Part shown: positions 16,658-23,852 of the stretch, piece after piece
Position numbering within the stretch: position 1 is the first letter of the stretch
How the letters are laid out: each line of letters begins with the position of its first letter
IMG/VR virus record: IMGVR_UViG_3300008117_000651
Location: 1 to 30,348 of that record
Source of the DNA: a virus
Strand: one strand, 5' to 3'
DNA: 30,348 bases
Made by a program: the position numbers and the translations under genes
The notes under the pieces: model-generated
Databases searched by the model: none
What the model saw: the letters and a program-made list of their open reading frames with translations, nothing else
What the model was told of the DNA's origin: nothing

Positions 16658-17389
16658 ATGATTAAACCAAATGAAACAGTAGCAATCGGTTGGTGCGATA
16701 ATGGCACTACTGATGGCAAGTTTACTGAAGGATTAGCAACAGCAATTATTGCTGGACCAACTAACGGTATGATAATTAATACCAGTATCCGAGTACAAGG
16801 CAACCAAATAGGTAGACAACGCCAAGTACTTTTTGACCATTGGGCAGATAAACTTAAGACAGATTGGTTACTTTGGGTTGACTCAGATATTGTGTTAAAC
16901 CTAGACTCAATGAAATTACTTTGGCAGACAGCCGACAAGATTAACAAGCCAGTAGTAAGTGGTGTTTACTTTATTTCTAAAGAAAATGAAGGCACATTGA
17001 TGCGCCCATTTCCTGTTTTGTTTGACAACGTAAGTGAATTCCAAATTAAATATCATCATCCACTACCAGAAAATCAAGTACTTAAAGTTGACTGTGCTGG
17101 TTTTGGTTTTGTATTAATGCACAAATCTATTGTGCCAAAAATGCGTGAGGCTAACCCTGGTAAGGGTATGTTTATGGAAACTGGTGATGGTCAGGATGAC
17201 CATTTTATTGGTGAGGATATTATATTTTTCCGCCGTATGGCTAAAGCAGGCATACCATTACACGCCCATACTGGTGCCATAGTTAAACATATGAAGCGAT
17301 TTAGTCTTGACTATGACTACTACGCATTGTATTGGGCTAATGAACATTTAAAAGAAAAATTAAAGGAACAACAACAGCAAGGAGAATAA
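16658..17389 (+). CDS. GT-A type glycosyltransferase
   Basis: 243 aa; ATG 16658 with GGGG 6-7 nt upstream. Residues 71-80 (LLWVDSDIVL) contain the DSD metal/nucleotide-sugar motif (75-77) that follows a hydrophobic strand in GT-A folds. Residues 90-130 (KINKPVVSGVYF) fit the usual next strand. The C-terminal part has VDCAGFGFVLMHKS and GEDIIFFRRMAKAGIPLHAH, as in phage-encoded GT2-like enzymes. There is no membrane span, so it acts in the cytoplasm. It probably glycosylates a phage protein or an intracellular sugar carrier; the fibre genes just before it make virion decoration plausible. The fold is fairly sure, the substrate unknown. Confidence 0.8.
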   Translation: MIKPNETVAIGWCDNGTTDGKFTEGLATAIIAGPTNGMIINTSIRVQGNQIGRQRQVLFDHWADKLKTDWLLWVDSDIVLNLDSMKLLWQTADKINKPVVSGVYFISKENEGTLMRPFPVLFDNVSEFQIKYHHPLPENQVLKVDCAGFGFVLMHKSIVPKMREANPGKGMFMETGDGQDDHFIGEDIIFFRRMAKAGIPLHAHTGAIVKHMKRFSLDYDYYALYWANEHLKEKLKEQQQQGE

Positions 17390-19603
17390 GTGGCTGGTCG
17401 TGATATTACCGAAGGTCGTGCTACCCGAGCCATTGCGGTTGATGTAGGTGTAGTTGGTAATCAAGCAGTTTGGCAAAATACAGACATTGCTTATGATACT
17501 GCGCTTGGTGGTATGCCGTTTATATATGCTATTTCTGATGCACGTCCTTATGTCCGCCAGACTGCACCGTATAGAAAAGAACAGTTTGATAATCAGACTG
17601 AACCTGGTGAACAGTCTTTAACTGGGTGGTGGATAAGAAGCCAGTCCTCATTTCAAGATGGGACTGGCATTACTTTTTATGACCCTGCTTTAATTCCAGG
17701 TGAAGGTACATTTAGATTTGCAGATAGCAAAGGTGTAAATGTATGGACAGAAGGTGAAGTAACTCTTCTTAATAATACTGCTAGTGCTCATTATACAACT
17801 GGTGTTGTTCGTGCTAATGGTAAACCAAGTCAGATTGCTCGCAGCATTCAATGGGCTGGTACTAATGGCGTACTACTAGTAGATGGTTATGATGTTGACA
17901 AAATTGCAATAGATGGAACTGATACCCATTTTATTGACTATGCTGCTGGTATAGACAAACCAGTTTATGCTATATGCGATGATGGCGTTAATGCTTATTG
18001 GGTAACTGCAATTTTAGATTCAGGTGTAGACAAGACTGCTGTATATAAAAAACCTTTAACTGGCAGTTCAGCAAGTACTGCTGATGTAACTCTTATGTTT
18101 AGTAGTAGCACTATTGTTGCTAATGAAGCAACTATGGAGTATGTAAAAGACCGTATTATTATGGCGGTTAATAATAAAATTTTTGAATTTGCTACAACTG
18201 CTTCTTCTTTACCAACTGCAGTTTATACTCACGCTAGCACAAGTGTAGTATTTACTAGTGTTGCTGCATCTGGTACTGCTATATATGTATCTGCCTTTGA
18301 AGGTATCCAGTCATATATTTATAAGTTTACTTTAAGCACAAGTACTGGTTCTATGCCTTCATTGACCAGCGCTATTACTGCTGCTCAAATGCCTACTGGT
18401 GAAAAAATATTTAAGATTGAATATTACTTAGGTTATATGTTAATTGGTACCAATAAAGGTATCCGAGTAGCAACTGTAAGTGATGATGGTTCTATTATCT
18501 ATGGACCTTTAATGGTTGAAACTAGCCAACCTGTATATGATTTTGCATTTAGAGATAGATTTGTTTGGGCTACTACAGGTGTTGCAGGCGAAGGCGGAGT
18601 TATTCGTATTGATTTAGGTAATGACTTAGGTGGTTTACGTTTTGCTTATGCTAATGATTTATGGCTAGACAATGGAGTCACTGGTTATGTTACAACTTCT
18701 TGCGCTTTTGCTGGAGAAACAGACAGACTTGTATTTGTTACTACTGCACTTAATCGTGGCACAATTACTAATAAACAACTTACTTCTAACGTAGCCACAC
18801 TTACTACAGCCTCAGCACACGGACTAACAGTTAGTGATAGTATTTGGGTAGAAGGTGTAGATAATACATTTAATGGTCAATACACAGTTACCGCAGCCAC
18901 AACTACAACATTTAGTTACACAAAGGCAGCAACTAACGTAGCCTCAACAGCAGTTACAGCAGCCACAGCCTTAGTTAATGAAACAGGTTCTATTAACATA
19001 GAATCATCTGGTACTAAAATGACTGATGGTTATATACAGACAGGTTTTATTAGATATAACACATTAGAACCTAAAAATTTTAAACGACTTATTGGTAGAG
19101 GTGATTTTACTTATGGGTCTATGACTTTAGAAACTGTAGATGCAGACAATACTGAATATGATGTAGTTACTTATGATGCTACTGTCGGACCTGTTGAGGT
19201 CACAACTACTCAACCAGCAGGTGCACAAGAGTATCTTGCATATAAATTTATTCTTTACAGAGATGCTACAACTAATAGCCTTGGTCCTGTATTTAAAGGT
19301 TATCAAGTAAAGGCTACTATTGCTACACCGCGTCAGCGAGTAATTAAGTTTCCTGTCTTTTGTTATGATGTTGAGACAGATAAGTACAATGTAATGGTTG
19401 GTTATGATGGTCGTGCTAAAGACCGTATTGCTGAACTAGAAACCATTGAACAAAATGGTGACATTGTAACTTGGCAGGATTTACAAACTGGCGAATCACG
19501 TCAGGTTGTAATTGAACAAGTAACATTTAGCCGACTTACTCCACCAGATAGAGGATTCTCTGGCTATGGTGGAATACTAGATATAATTATAAGGACTGTA
19601 TAA
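17390..19603 (+). CDS. Large tail / nozzle-like protein with propeller-like repeats and an inserted beta domain
   Basis: 737 aa; GTG 17390 directly after the previous stop with GGAG upstream. The N terminus (RDITEGRATRAIAVDVGVVG) and the stretch PYVRQTAPYRKEQFDNQTEP followed by LTGWWIRSQSSFQDGTG match large phage tail proteins. The centre has repeated beta units (NAYWVTAILDSG, IYKFTLSTS, FRDRFVWATTG), suggesting a propeller. A separate domain at about residues 455-525 (QLTSNVATLTTASAHGLTVS then FNGQYTVTAATTTTFSYTKA) is a module I know from several phage tail proteins. The C terminus is beta-rich. It probably forms the tail nozzle or tip, or is a major minor-tail protein. The exact tail type is unproven. 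Confidence 0.7.
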   Translation: MAGRDITEGRATRAIAVDVGVVGNQAVWQNTDIAYDTALGGMPFIYAISDARPYVRQTAPYRKEQFDNQTEPGEQSLTGWWIRSQSSFQDGTGITFYDPALIPGEGTFRFADSKGVNVWTEGEVTLLNNTASAHYTTGVVRANGKPSQIARSIQWAGTNGVLLVDGYDVDKIAIDGTDTHFIDYAAGIDKPVYAICDDGVNAYWVTAILDSGVDKTAVYKKPLTGSSASTADVTLMFSSSTIVANEATMEYVKDRIIMAVNNKIFEFATTASSLPTAVYTHASTSVVFTSVAASGTAIYVSAFEGIQSYIYKFTLSTSTGSMPSLTSAITAAQMPTGEKIFKIEYYLGYMLIGTNKGIRVATVSDDGSIIYGPLMVETSQPVYDFAFRDRFVWATTGVAGEGGVIRIDLGNDLGGLRFAYANDLWLDNGVTGYVTTSCAFAGETDRLVFVTTALNRGTITNKQLTSNVATLTTASAHGLTVSDSIWVEGVDNTFNGQYTVTAATTTTFSYTKAATNVASTAVTAATALVNETGSINIESSGTKMTDGYIQTGFIRYNTLEPKNFKRLIGRGDFTYGSMTLETVDADNTEYDVVTYDATVGPVEVTTTQPAGAQEYLAYKFILYRDATTNSLGPVFKGYQVKATIATPRQRVIKFPVFCYDVETDKYNVMVGYDGRAKDRIAELETIEQNGDIVTWQDLQTGESRQVVIEQVTFSRLTPPDRGFSGYGGILDIIIRTV

Positions 19604-19604
19604 A

Positions 19605-19808
19605 ATGACACCTGCTGACTGGGCTGCTTTAGCCGTATCAATATCAACACTATTAGGCGCACTTGCTTTAGGCGTAAGACATTTAGTTAAACATTATTTG
19701 TCAGAACTTCGCCCCAATGGAGGCTCAAGTGTTAAGGACCAAGTCAACAGGCTGGAAGAAAAAGTAGAATTTTTAACAGAGTTTGTGATAGAAGCATTCA
19801 AGAAATGA
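19605..19808 (+). CDS. Holin-like membrane protein, 67 aa
   Basis: ATG one base after the tail gene. Residues about 4-27 (ADWAALAVSISTLLGALALG) form one transmembrane helix, followed by a positively charged juxtamembrane part (RHLVKHY) and a C-terminal coiled coil (VKDQVNRLEEKVEFLTEFVI). This is a common layout for small phage membrane proteins encoded before the endolysin. It could be a holin, holin partner or membrane anchor. It sits directly before the peptidase-like gene and a second membrane protein, so it is part of the late lysis cluster. Confidence 0.7.
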   Translation: MTPADWAALAVSISTLLGALALGVRHLVKHYLSELRPNGGSSVKDQVNRLEEKVEFLTEFVIEAFKK

Positions 19809-19821
19809 GGGACAATGACTG

Positions 19822-20091
19822 TTGCCAAGAAAGCCTGATTGTTTTGATATATATGAAAGATTAAAGTCGGACTCACGGGTTAAGTATTTAATATTTACTG
19901 GTAAGATTTGGTCAGCCAAGAATGGCGAATCTAAATATACTGGAATCAATCAACATAATAAACATTTGCATATTTCTATCAAAGATAACTGCGGTAATGA
20001 TACATCACCTTGGTTTCCTTGGATGGGAAAAGCAAAGACACTCAAGAAAATGGTAGCGTCAATCAAGCCTCTACCAAAGAAGGAGAAATAA
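19822..20091 (+). CDS. M15-type peptidase C-terminal half (possible truncated endolysin)
   Basis: TTG 19822 is the likely start: GAGGGA at 19807-19812 is 9 nt upstream, whereas ATG 19815 is too close and stops after 7 codons. The 89-aa product contains DSRVKYLIFTGKIWSAKNGE, then YTGINQHNKHLHIS (residues 39-52), which I recognise as the C-terminal half of the M15-like peptidases found in actinobacteria and their phages. H48 and H50 fit the HxH zinc/catalytic motif. The usual upstream half with the SxHxxGxAxD motif is absent here and is not found in the adjoining reading frames. It may be inactive alone, a wall-binding remnant, or part of a two-protein enzyme. Overlaps the next ATG by one base. 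Confidence 0.65.
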   Translation: MPRKPDCFDIYERLKSDSRVKYLIFTGKIWSAKNGESKYTGINQHNKHLHISIKDNCGNDTSPWFPWMGKAKTLKKMVASIKPLPKKEK

Positions 20092-20303
20092 TGAAAGACC
20101 TAATCGCTAAACTAAAAAGCAAAAAGACTAAGGCAGCATTTAAGTCTTATCTTCGTGCAGTTCTAGCATCAGCAATCACTATGGGATTGGCATTGGCTGC
20201 AGACCTTGCACCTGAATATGCGATTCTCATTGGCTCTATAGCAGGACCTCTGGCTAAATGGGCTGATAAGACCGAAAGAGAGTATGGTCTAGGCTCTAAA
20301 TAG
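20091..20303 (+). CDS. Second small membrane (holin-like) protein, 70 aa
   Basis: ATG 20091 is 6 nt after AGGAG and overlaps the preceding stop by one base. In-frame starts farther upstream would lie inside the peptidase gene. The basic N terminus (KDLIAKLKSKKTKAAFKSYL) precedes one or two hydrophobic segments (AVLASAITMGLALAADLAPE and YAILIGSIAGPLAKW) and a polar end. The layout fits a class II-like holin or a phage membrane protein. It is the last gene of the plus-strand late unit, followed by a terminator. Confidence 0.75.
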   Translation: MKDLIAKLKSKKTKAAFKSYLRAVLASAITMGLALAADLAPEYAILIGSIAGPLAKWADKTEREYGLGSK

Positions 20304-20345
20304 ATGCCCTTAATTAGCCTTTAAATGCCCTTTATAGGCACAAAT

Positions 20346-20388
20346 ACCCCCCAACCTAGTAGAGATACTGGCGAGGGGGGTCTTTTTT
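20346..20388 (+). terminator. Rho-independent terminator of the late operon
   Basis: ACCCCCC (20346-20352) pairs with GGGGGGT (20375-20381), with an inner CC/AGTA-TACT/GG stem in the loop, followed by C and six T (20383-20388). It lies 43 nt after the last plus-strand gene. Confidence 0.9.
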
Positions 20389-20428
20389 GTTGCCTTGTTT
20401 CTTACTTAATACTTACTTTCAAGTAAAT

Positions 20429-20463
20429 AAAAAAGGATAGACAGTAATTGCCTATCCCTTTTT
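20429..20463. terminator. Bidirectional terminator between convergent units
   Basis: GGATAG (20435-20440) pairs with CTATCC (20452-20457). The stem is flanked by an A-run on the left (20429-20434) and a T-run on the right (20459-20463), so it has a U-tract on both strands. It would stop early transcripts from the right and late read-through from the left. Confidence 0.75.
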
Positions 20464-20465
20464 AT

Positions 20466-20520
20466 TATCTATTAGTTTCCTTGCCTAATAGATATCTGTT
20501 AGTTTTCCCCTTACTAACAG
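20466..20520. repeat. Two tandem look-alike hairpins downstream of the early operon
   Basis: The first stem pairs TATCTATTAG (20466-20475) with CTAATAGATA (20485-20494), 10 bp. The second pairs CTGTTAGT (20496-20503) with ACTAACAG (20513-20520), 8 bp. Both have 9-nt loops, pyrimidine-rich on the plus strand and purine-rich (GCAAGGAAA, AAGGGGAAA) on the minus-strand transcript. The second touches the stop of the last early gene. They probably protect that mRNA 3' end or assist termination. Confidence 0.7.
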
Positions 20521-20521
20521 A

Positions 20522-20983
20522 CTACTCATTAATTGCAAGATTATGCCAGTACTCTGGATAATCGTGTGCATTATAGAATACCACTAAATCTCTTTCCTTG
20601 GTATCCCATCTGGTATGAAAGACTGGTTCCATTCCTGCTAGTAATCTGGCTGGTATAACACTGATGCCATCTGTATATCTGAATACTATTCTATGATATG
20701 AGTGTTCATTATCTGTATATGGTGGGGCTATCATCATCTGTTGTAATTTATTAAATGGAAATATTGCTGGCTTACTACTATCTATCTTGAGCCATTTAAC
20801 TTCTAGGTCGCCTATGTAATTCTCTCTACCGTTGCCCCATTGTAGACATATATGAAAGTCTGAGAAATAAAATCTAGGTGTTGGATATAATTTCCAACCT
20901 TTAAAATAATCCTCAAGCGCAAGTGCTGCAATCTTCTCACGTTTACCGTCAGCATTTACCTGACGTATTGGTTCTAGTGTCAT
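20522..20983 (-). CDS. Putative PD-(D/E)XK-type nuclease
   Basis: 153 aa; the ATG shares one base with the stop of the zinc-ribbon gene. Residues 35-45 (TPRFYFSDFHICLQ) and 55-65 (NYIGDLEVKWLK) form the pattern of two core strands with D42 and the E61-V-K63 pair, plus an upstream helix containing E16. This is how PD-(D/E)XK nucleases place their metal-binding residues. It is the last gene of the early unit, directly before paired hairpins. It could be a resolvase or a host-DNA-degrading nuclease. The motif is seen; the activity is inference, and a non-catalytic relative is possible. Confidence 0.55.
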   Translation of the reverse strand: MTLEPIRQVNADGKREKIAALALEDYFKGWKLYPTPRFYFSDFHICLQWGNGRENYIGDLEVKWLKIDSSKPAIFPFNKLQQMMIAPPYTDNEHSYHRIVFRYTDGISVIPARLLAGMEPVFHTRWDTKERDLVVFYNAHDYPEYWHNLAINE

Positions 20984-21156
20984 TATCCGCCCGTCTTGTA
21001 GAAGCCTGTGCCTTTAAAGATTACTGCTGGTGGTGCAAATCTTTTATTCATTTCAACCTTGCAGGTTTCACAAGATATTATGTGGTCAGTATACACTGAA
21101 AAAGTTTGTTCTATTACTACATTACAAATAGGACAAGAAAATTCATAGGTCGGCAT
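20983..21156 (-). CDS. FmdB-like zinc-ribbon protein, 57 aa
   Basis: ATG 21156 is chosen because MPTYEFSCPIC is the classical start of FmdB-type zinc ribbons; a longer version would run back through the upstream gene. Two knuckles, CPIC (residues 8-11) and CETC (about 30-33), bind one zinc ion, and the end KRFAPPAVIFKGTGFYKTGG is typical of the family. Such proteins are common in bacteria and phages; their role is poorly known, with transcription-linked functions proposed. It overlaps the neighbouring gene by 14 nt and shares a base with the next. Confidence 0.85.
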   Translation of the reverse strand: MPTYEFSCPICNVVIEQTFSVYTDHIISCETCKVEMNKRFAPPAVIFKGTGFYKTGG

Positions 21157-21376
21157 CAAAATCCTTTGGGGTAGGTAGTGTAACCATACTGCCACAACTA
21201 GCACACTCAGCATCCAGAAAATAGAAAGCAACTTCTCCATCTACAAATCCACCCAGCATTACAAATACCTCACAGCCACATACACAGATATCACCAATAG
21301 GTGTATCTCTTAAATCCATTGCATTGCTATAGTCAATACGACTAAACAACTCTCGTATATCTTTACTCTCACTCAT
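21143..21376 (-). CDS. Small zinc-ribbon-like phage protein, 77 aa
   Basis: ATG 21376 overlaps the end of the sigma-factor gene by 8 nt. CVCGC (about residues 32-36) and CASCG (about 58-62) can form a zinc ribbon, separated by a strand pair (EVFVMLGGFVDGEVAFYFLD). I recall similar proteins as conserved hypotheticals in actinophages. It lies between a sigma factor and an FmdB-like protein, a context suggestive of transcription or replication regulation, but function is unknown. Confidence 0.75.
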   Translation of the reverse strand: MSESKDIRELFSRIDYSNAMDLRDTPIGDICVCGCEVFVMLGGFVDGEVAFYFLDAECASCGSMVTLPTPKDFDADL

Positions 21377-22013
21377 TGTTTTCATCTGCCTGTTGTACAT
21401 CTTCATCAGAGTATGCTCTCCATCCACCTAGGTTTCTTATCAAAGAGTTGATAGCCCGTTGGACTTTCATTCTTGCACCATCAACTGATGTACTTAAATC
21501 CTTTGCTACGTTACTCCATTCGTTAGAGTCTGTGCTGAATTTAATTCTAAGTACATTCTGTTTAGCCTCTGTTAGTTTGTAAAAAGCATTGGCTATATCT
21601 GACCTTAAAACTAACCAGTTGTTACCATCTGTAACTGATTCTGATTTACTTACTTTAAAGTTTAAGTCTTTAATTTTTGTAGGTATCTCGTAGGATTCTG
21701 AAATAATACTAGGTAGAAATACCTCAATCACAGAGGCATCATAGTAATAAAGGTCTATTAATTCATAGCCAACTGTCTTGGCTTTTTCTTTTTCGCAATA
21801 TTTTATTGCTGCATTTCTAAGAGATTTTGCTATTAACTTGTCTCTATCTTTCTGTTCTAATGCTGACCACTCTTTATATTTTGCAGGGTGAGTAACAAAC
21901 CATAGCCATAACATTTGTTGAATATCTAGTGCTTCAACCATAGGATATTTTCTATGGTATTCATTAGATAAAGATGCTACTAAAGCATCGTACTCGGCTA
22001 TGTAATCGCTCAT
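21369..22013 (-). CDS. Phage sigma factor (sigma-70 family-like)
   Basis: 214 aa; ATG 22013 lies in a 4-nt ATGA overlap with the previous gene, while a TTG three bases earlier is less likely. Residues about 5-75 (YDALVASLSNEYHRKYP ... AKSLRNAAIKYCEKEKAKTV) resemble region 2, and residues about 146-196 (KLTEAKQNVLRIKFSTDSNE, then VAKDLSTSVDGARMKVQRAI) form a region 4-like helix-turn-helix for -35 recognition. It probably redirects host RNA polymerase to phage promoters, perhaps for the plus-strand late genes. The similarity is judged by pattern; a helix-turn-helix regulator is the alternative. Confidence 0.7.
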   Translation of the reverse strand: MSDYIAEYDALVASLSNEYHRKYPMVEALDIQQMLWLWFVTHPAKYKEWSALEQKDRDKLIAKSLRNAAIKYCEKEKAKTVGYELIDLYYYDASVIEVFLPSIISESYEIPTKIKDLNFKVSKSESVTDGNNWLVLRSDIANAFYKLTEAKQNVLRIKFSTDSNEWSNVAKDLSTSVDGARMKVQRAINSLIRNLGGWRAYSDEDVQQADENNE

Positions 22014-22510
22014 CAAGTTGTTTCTTTAATCTCCGATACTGGTACACGCCAGCCATCTATCTGAGCATCAACATACTCAGGCTTCATATAATCATTAGCA
22101 TTAAAACTTCCGTATATGTGTACAGATGAATAGTATTCTTCATCTAATACCTTTACACCTACAATTTTTTTATTAATATCTTTGCGCCAAAATGGTATAG
22201 AGTCACGGGTTCTTACAGTTCTAATCTCAACATTTCCAACATCAGGTATATTTTTTCTATCCTTGTGCAATTCATTAGGATACCAAGGCACAGACCATTG
22301 AAGATTATATTTTTTTGCTACTGCCCATTCGGCTATATTGGCTCTGATGTTTGCATTTATTTCTGGCTCTAGTCTGCCAGTCTGTTTGCCGTATGCGTAG
22401 TTAGGTCTATCTATTGAGCCGAACTTAGTTAGCCATCTTTCAACGGCTAATAAAGTGCAGACTCTAACTTCATCCTTTGTTAGGTGAACTATCACGATTC
22501 TCGCCGACAC
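22013..22510 (-). CDS. Conserved phage protein, possible nuclease fold
   Basis: GTG 22510 gives 165 aa, but a second GTG at 22495 is equally plausible; the SD signal is weak at both. The sequence contains ANIRANIAEWAVAKKYNL, a DVGNVEIRTVRTRD segment at about residues 90-103, and an ending AQIDGWRVPVSEIKE. The (D)VG..E(V/I)RT motif recurs in a family of phage proteins I associate with a restriction-endonuclease-like fold. Catalytic competence is not evident, since the expected ExK has Arg in place of Lys. It overlaps the upstream gene by 41 nt. Confidence 0.65.
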   Translation of the reverse strand: MSARIVIVHLTKDEVRVCTLLAVERWLTKFGSIDRPNYAYGKQTGRLEPEINANIRANIAEWAVAKKYNLQWSVPWYPNELHKDRKNIPDVGNVEIRTVRTRDSIPFWRKDINKKIVGVKVLDEEYYSSVHIYGSFNANDYMKPEYVDAQIDGWRVPVSEIKETT

Positions 22511-22784
22511 CTTCCCATTGACCTCTTTGTACCATAAGTCCTATTATGGCATAGTTTGCTAGGTCTTTCAGCGTATCCTCTATAGATTCGTAGTTCGGCG
22601 TGTTGTTTCTTTTGTAAAACAAATTCTGTAGTCGTTCCATCTTGTCGTGCATACGAACCAATAGCCCATTCATAGGACCGCCAGGTGCGTGGGCTATGTT
22701 GTATGGTCCGTAGTCTTGATGTTTTTGAACCATTGTAATTTTAAGTTCTGTAATTATTTCATCTAAATGACTAATGTCCTTCAT
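22470..22784 (-). CDS. DUF1599 / nucleotide-modification-associated domain protein
   Basis: 104 aa, ATG 22784. KHQDYGPYNIAHAPGGPMNG (about residues 21-40), RMHDKMERLQNLFYKRN and ESIEDTLKDLANYAIIGLMV form the all-helical pattern of DUF1599, described in Pfam as a nucleotide-modification-associated domain. The acidic and charged residues (E, D, K along the helices) are reminiscent of MazG-like NTP pyrophosphohydrolases. It may clean up or bind modified nucleotides in replication. The function is inferred from family; it overlaps its neighbours at both ends (14 and 41 nt), so translation is coupled. Confidence 0.8.
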   Translation of the reverse strand: MKDISHLDEIITELKITMVQKHQDYGPYNIAHAPGGPMNGLLVRMHDKMERLQNLFYKRNNTPNYESIEDTLKDLANYAIIGLMVQRGQWEGVGENRDSSPNKG

Positions 22785-23040
22785 CTAAAACTTCTTCTAC
22801 TATTTCTTCACCATCGCCTTGAGATGCTGCTACTAGCACGTTGGCTAGCATAGTCAATAATACCTGAGCACCATCTGTATTTGTCTTATTGGTTTCGTAT
22901 ATGTCTCTTAATGCTGAGAGTAAATCTATGCCTCTGCGTTCTGATACTGGCAGCCCAATTATTAATGGGTTTTCTTTTATATAACCCCAGACTCGCTCCA
23001 TTTCTTCTCTATCCTCCCAAGCATTTTCTGATTTTGTCAT
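22771..23040 (-). CDS. Small acidic phage protein, 89 aa
   Basis: ATG 23040 lies 32 nt inside the end of the TOPRIM primase gene. The protein is acidic and helical, with WEDREEMERVWGYIKENPLI and VLLTMLANVLVAASQGDGEE. No domain recognised. Its placement between primase and the DUF1599 gene suggests a small replication accessory factor. Confidence 0.7.
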   Translation of the reverse strand: MTKSENAWEDREEMERVWGYIKENPLIIGLPVSERRGIDLLSALRDIYETNKTNTDGAQVLLTMLANVLVAASQGDGEEIVEEVLDEGH

Positions 23041-23638
23041 CTAAAAATTGTACTCCTTCCTGTATCACAATGCTATTTACATCGTGTCCTTCTGGCATTT
23101 GAACTATGTTTACGTTGCCTAACTCACGGCTAATCTTTTTACCAAACTCTAGTCCTGGGGCATCACCATCTGCTAGAACTATGACTACTTCAAAATCATC
23201 TAGTATCTTGGTGTAATACGGCTTCCAATTGTTAGCCCCTGGTATGCCTACTGCTGGGTGATTTGTTTTGACTGCAACTGTTACACAATCTATTTCACCT
23301 TCGGTTACACATATGTATTGGTTTGCTGTTAGTACTGCTTGTGCATTAAACATTGTAGTTTTAGCACCAGGTAATCCTATATATTTAGGGTCCTCACCGT
23401 GGATGCTGCGAAAGCGTAAGTCAACCACACCTGATGGTGTTGTGTAAGGTATTACTAACTTACCCTTGTAGCCTTCGTGACCTGGTAATGGATTGTCCAC
23501 TACTCCTAAATGAAACTTCTTTGCTTCTTCTACCGACAGACTCCGTGTTGCCAGATAATCTGTGGCTTGATGTATGTGCTGGGCGTATTCTTGTGTTGCC
23601 TGTAGGAGAAATTGCCTCTGCGAATTTGACAGCCTCAC
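23009..23638 (-). CDS. DnaG-type primase, TOPRIM/catalytic part
   Basis: 209 aa from GTG 23638, preceded by the SD AAGGAGGT (23646-23653) with 7-nt spacing. Residues about 5-47 (RQFLLQATQEYAQHIHQATD then SVEEAKKFHLGVV) match the DnaG core linker; LVIPYTTPSGVVDLRFRSIH and PKYIGLPG follow. TOPRIM motifs are TEGEID (112-117) and DGDAPG (157-162), which carry the conserved acidic residues. It synthesises RNA primers for replication. The N-terminal zinc domain is encoded separately and upstream, in another frame with 179-nt overlap. It lacks the C-terminal helicase-binding domain of bacterial DnaG. Confidence 0.85.
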   Translation of the reverse strand: MRLSNSQRQFLLQATQEYAQHIHQATDYLATRSLSVEEAKKFHLGVVDNPLPGHEGYKGKLVIPYTTPSGVVDLRFRSIHGEDPKYIGLPGAKTTMFNAQAVLTANQYICVTEGEIDCVTVAVKTNHPAVGIPGANNWKPYYTKILDDFEVVIVLADGDAPGLEFGKKISRELGNVNIVQMPEGHDVNSIVIQEGVQFLDDKIRKCLGG

Positions 23639-23852
23639 GATAGTTACCTCCTTCTCTTTGCATAATTAAATCATAGACATCGCCACCGACTCCACAACCG
23701 TGGCACTTGAATCTTTCCTCTGTGAAATTAACACCTGCTGATGCGTGTTTATCTGGATGAAAAGGACAGCGCATTTTTCGCCAGCCACTGCCCACAGCAG
23801 GCAGGCTGGCGCCTATATGTTCTAAGTAAGCAGCAATGCTGTGCTTATCCAT
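23460..23852 (-). CDS. CHC2 zinc-finger part of the DnaG-type primase
   Basis: 130 aa from ATG 23852. Residues 28-53 carry the CHC2 zinc ribbon (CPFH at 29-32, CHGC at 50-53), followed by GGDVYDLIMQREGGNYREAV. After about residue 82 the protein loses family character (SPTGNTRIRPAHTSSHRLSG and on), because the conserved primase sequence continues in the +1 frame as the TOPRIM gene. The zinc domain of DnaG recognises template initiation sites. Either two proteins cooperate, or a +1 shift joins them. The last 48 residues are probably a tail without conserved function. Confidence 0.85.
   Translation of the reverse strand: MDKHSIAAYLEHIGASLPAVGSGWRKMRCPFHPDKHASAGVNFTEERFKCHGCGVGGDVYDLIMQREGGNYREAVKFAEAISPTGNTRIRPAHTSSHRLSGNTESVGRRSKEVSFRSSGQSITRSRRLQG
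23646..23653 (-). promoter_or_regulatory. Consensus ribosome binding site inside the CHC2 gene
   Basis: AAGGAGGT, a full match to the anti-SD core, lies within codons 67-69 (EGG) of the CHC2 gene and 7 nt before the GTG of the TOPRIM gene. It supports independent initiation of the second primase half and decides its start. Confidence 0.85.

Noticed and set aside
19815-19838. ATG start for the M15-like gene
   Set aside because: It reads 7 codons to a TGA in another frame and is only 2 nt from the SD; the TTG at 19822 has proper spacing and the right frame.
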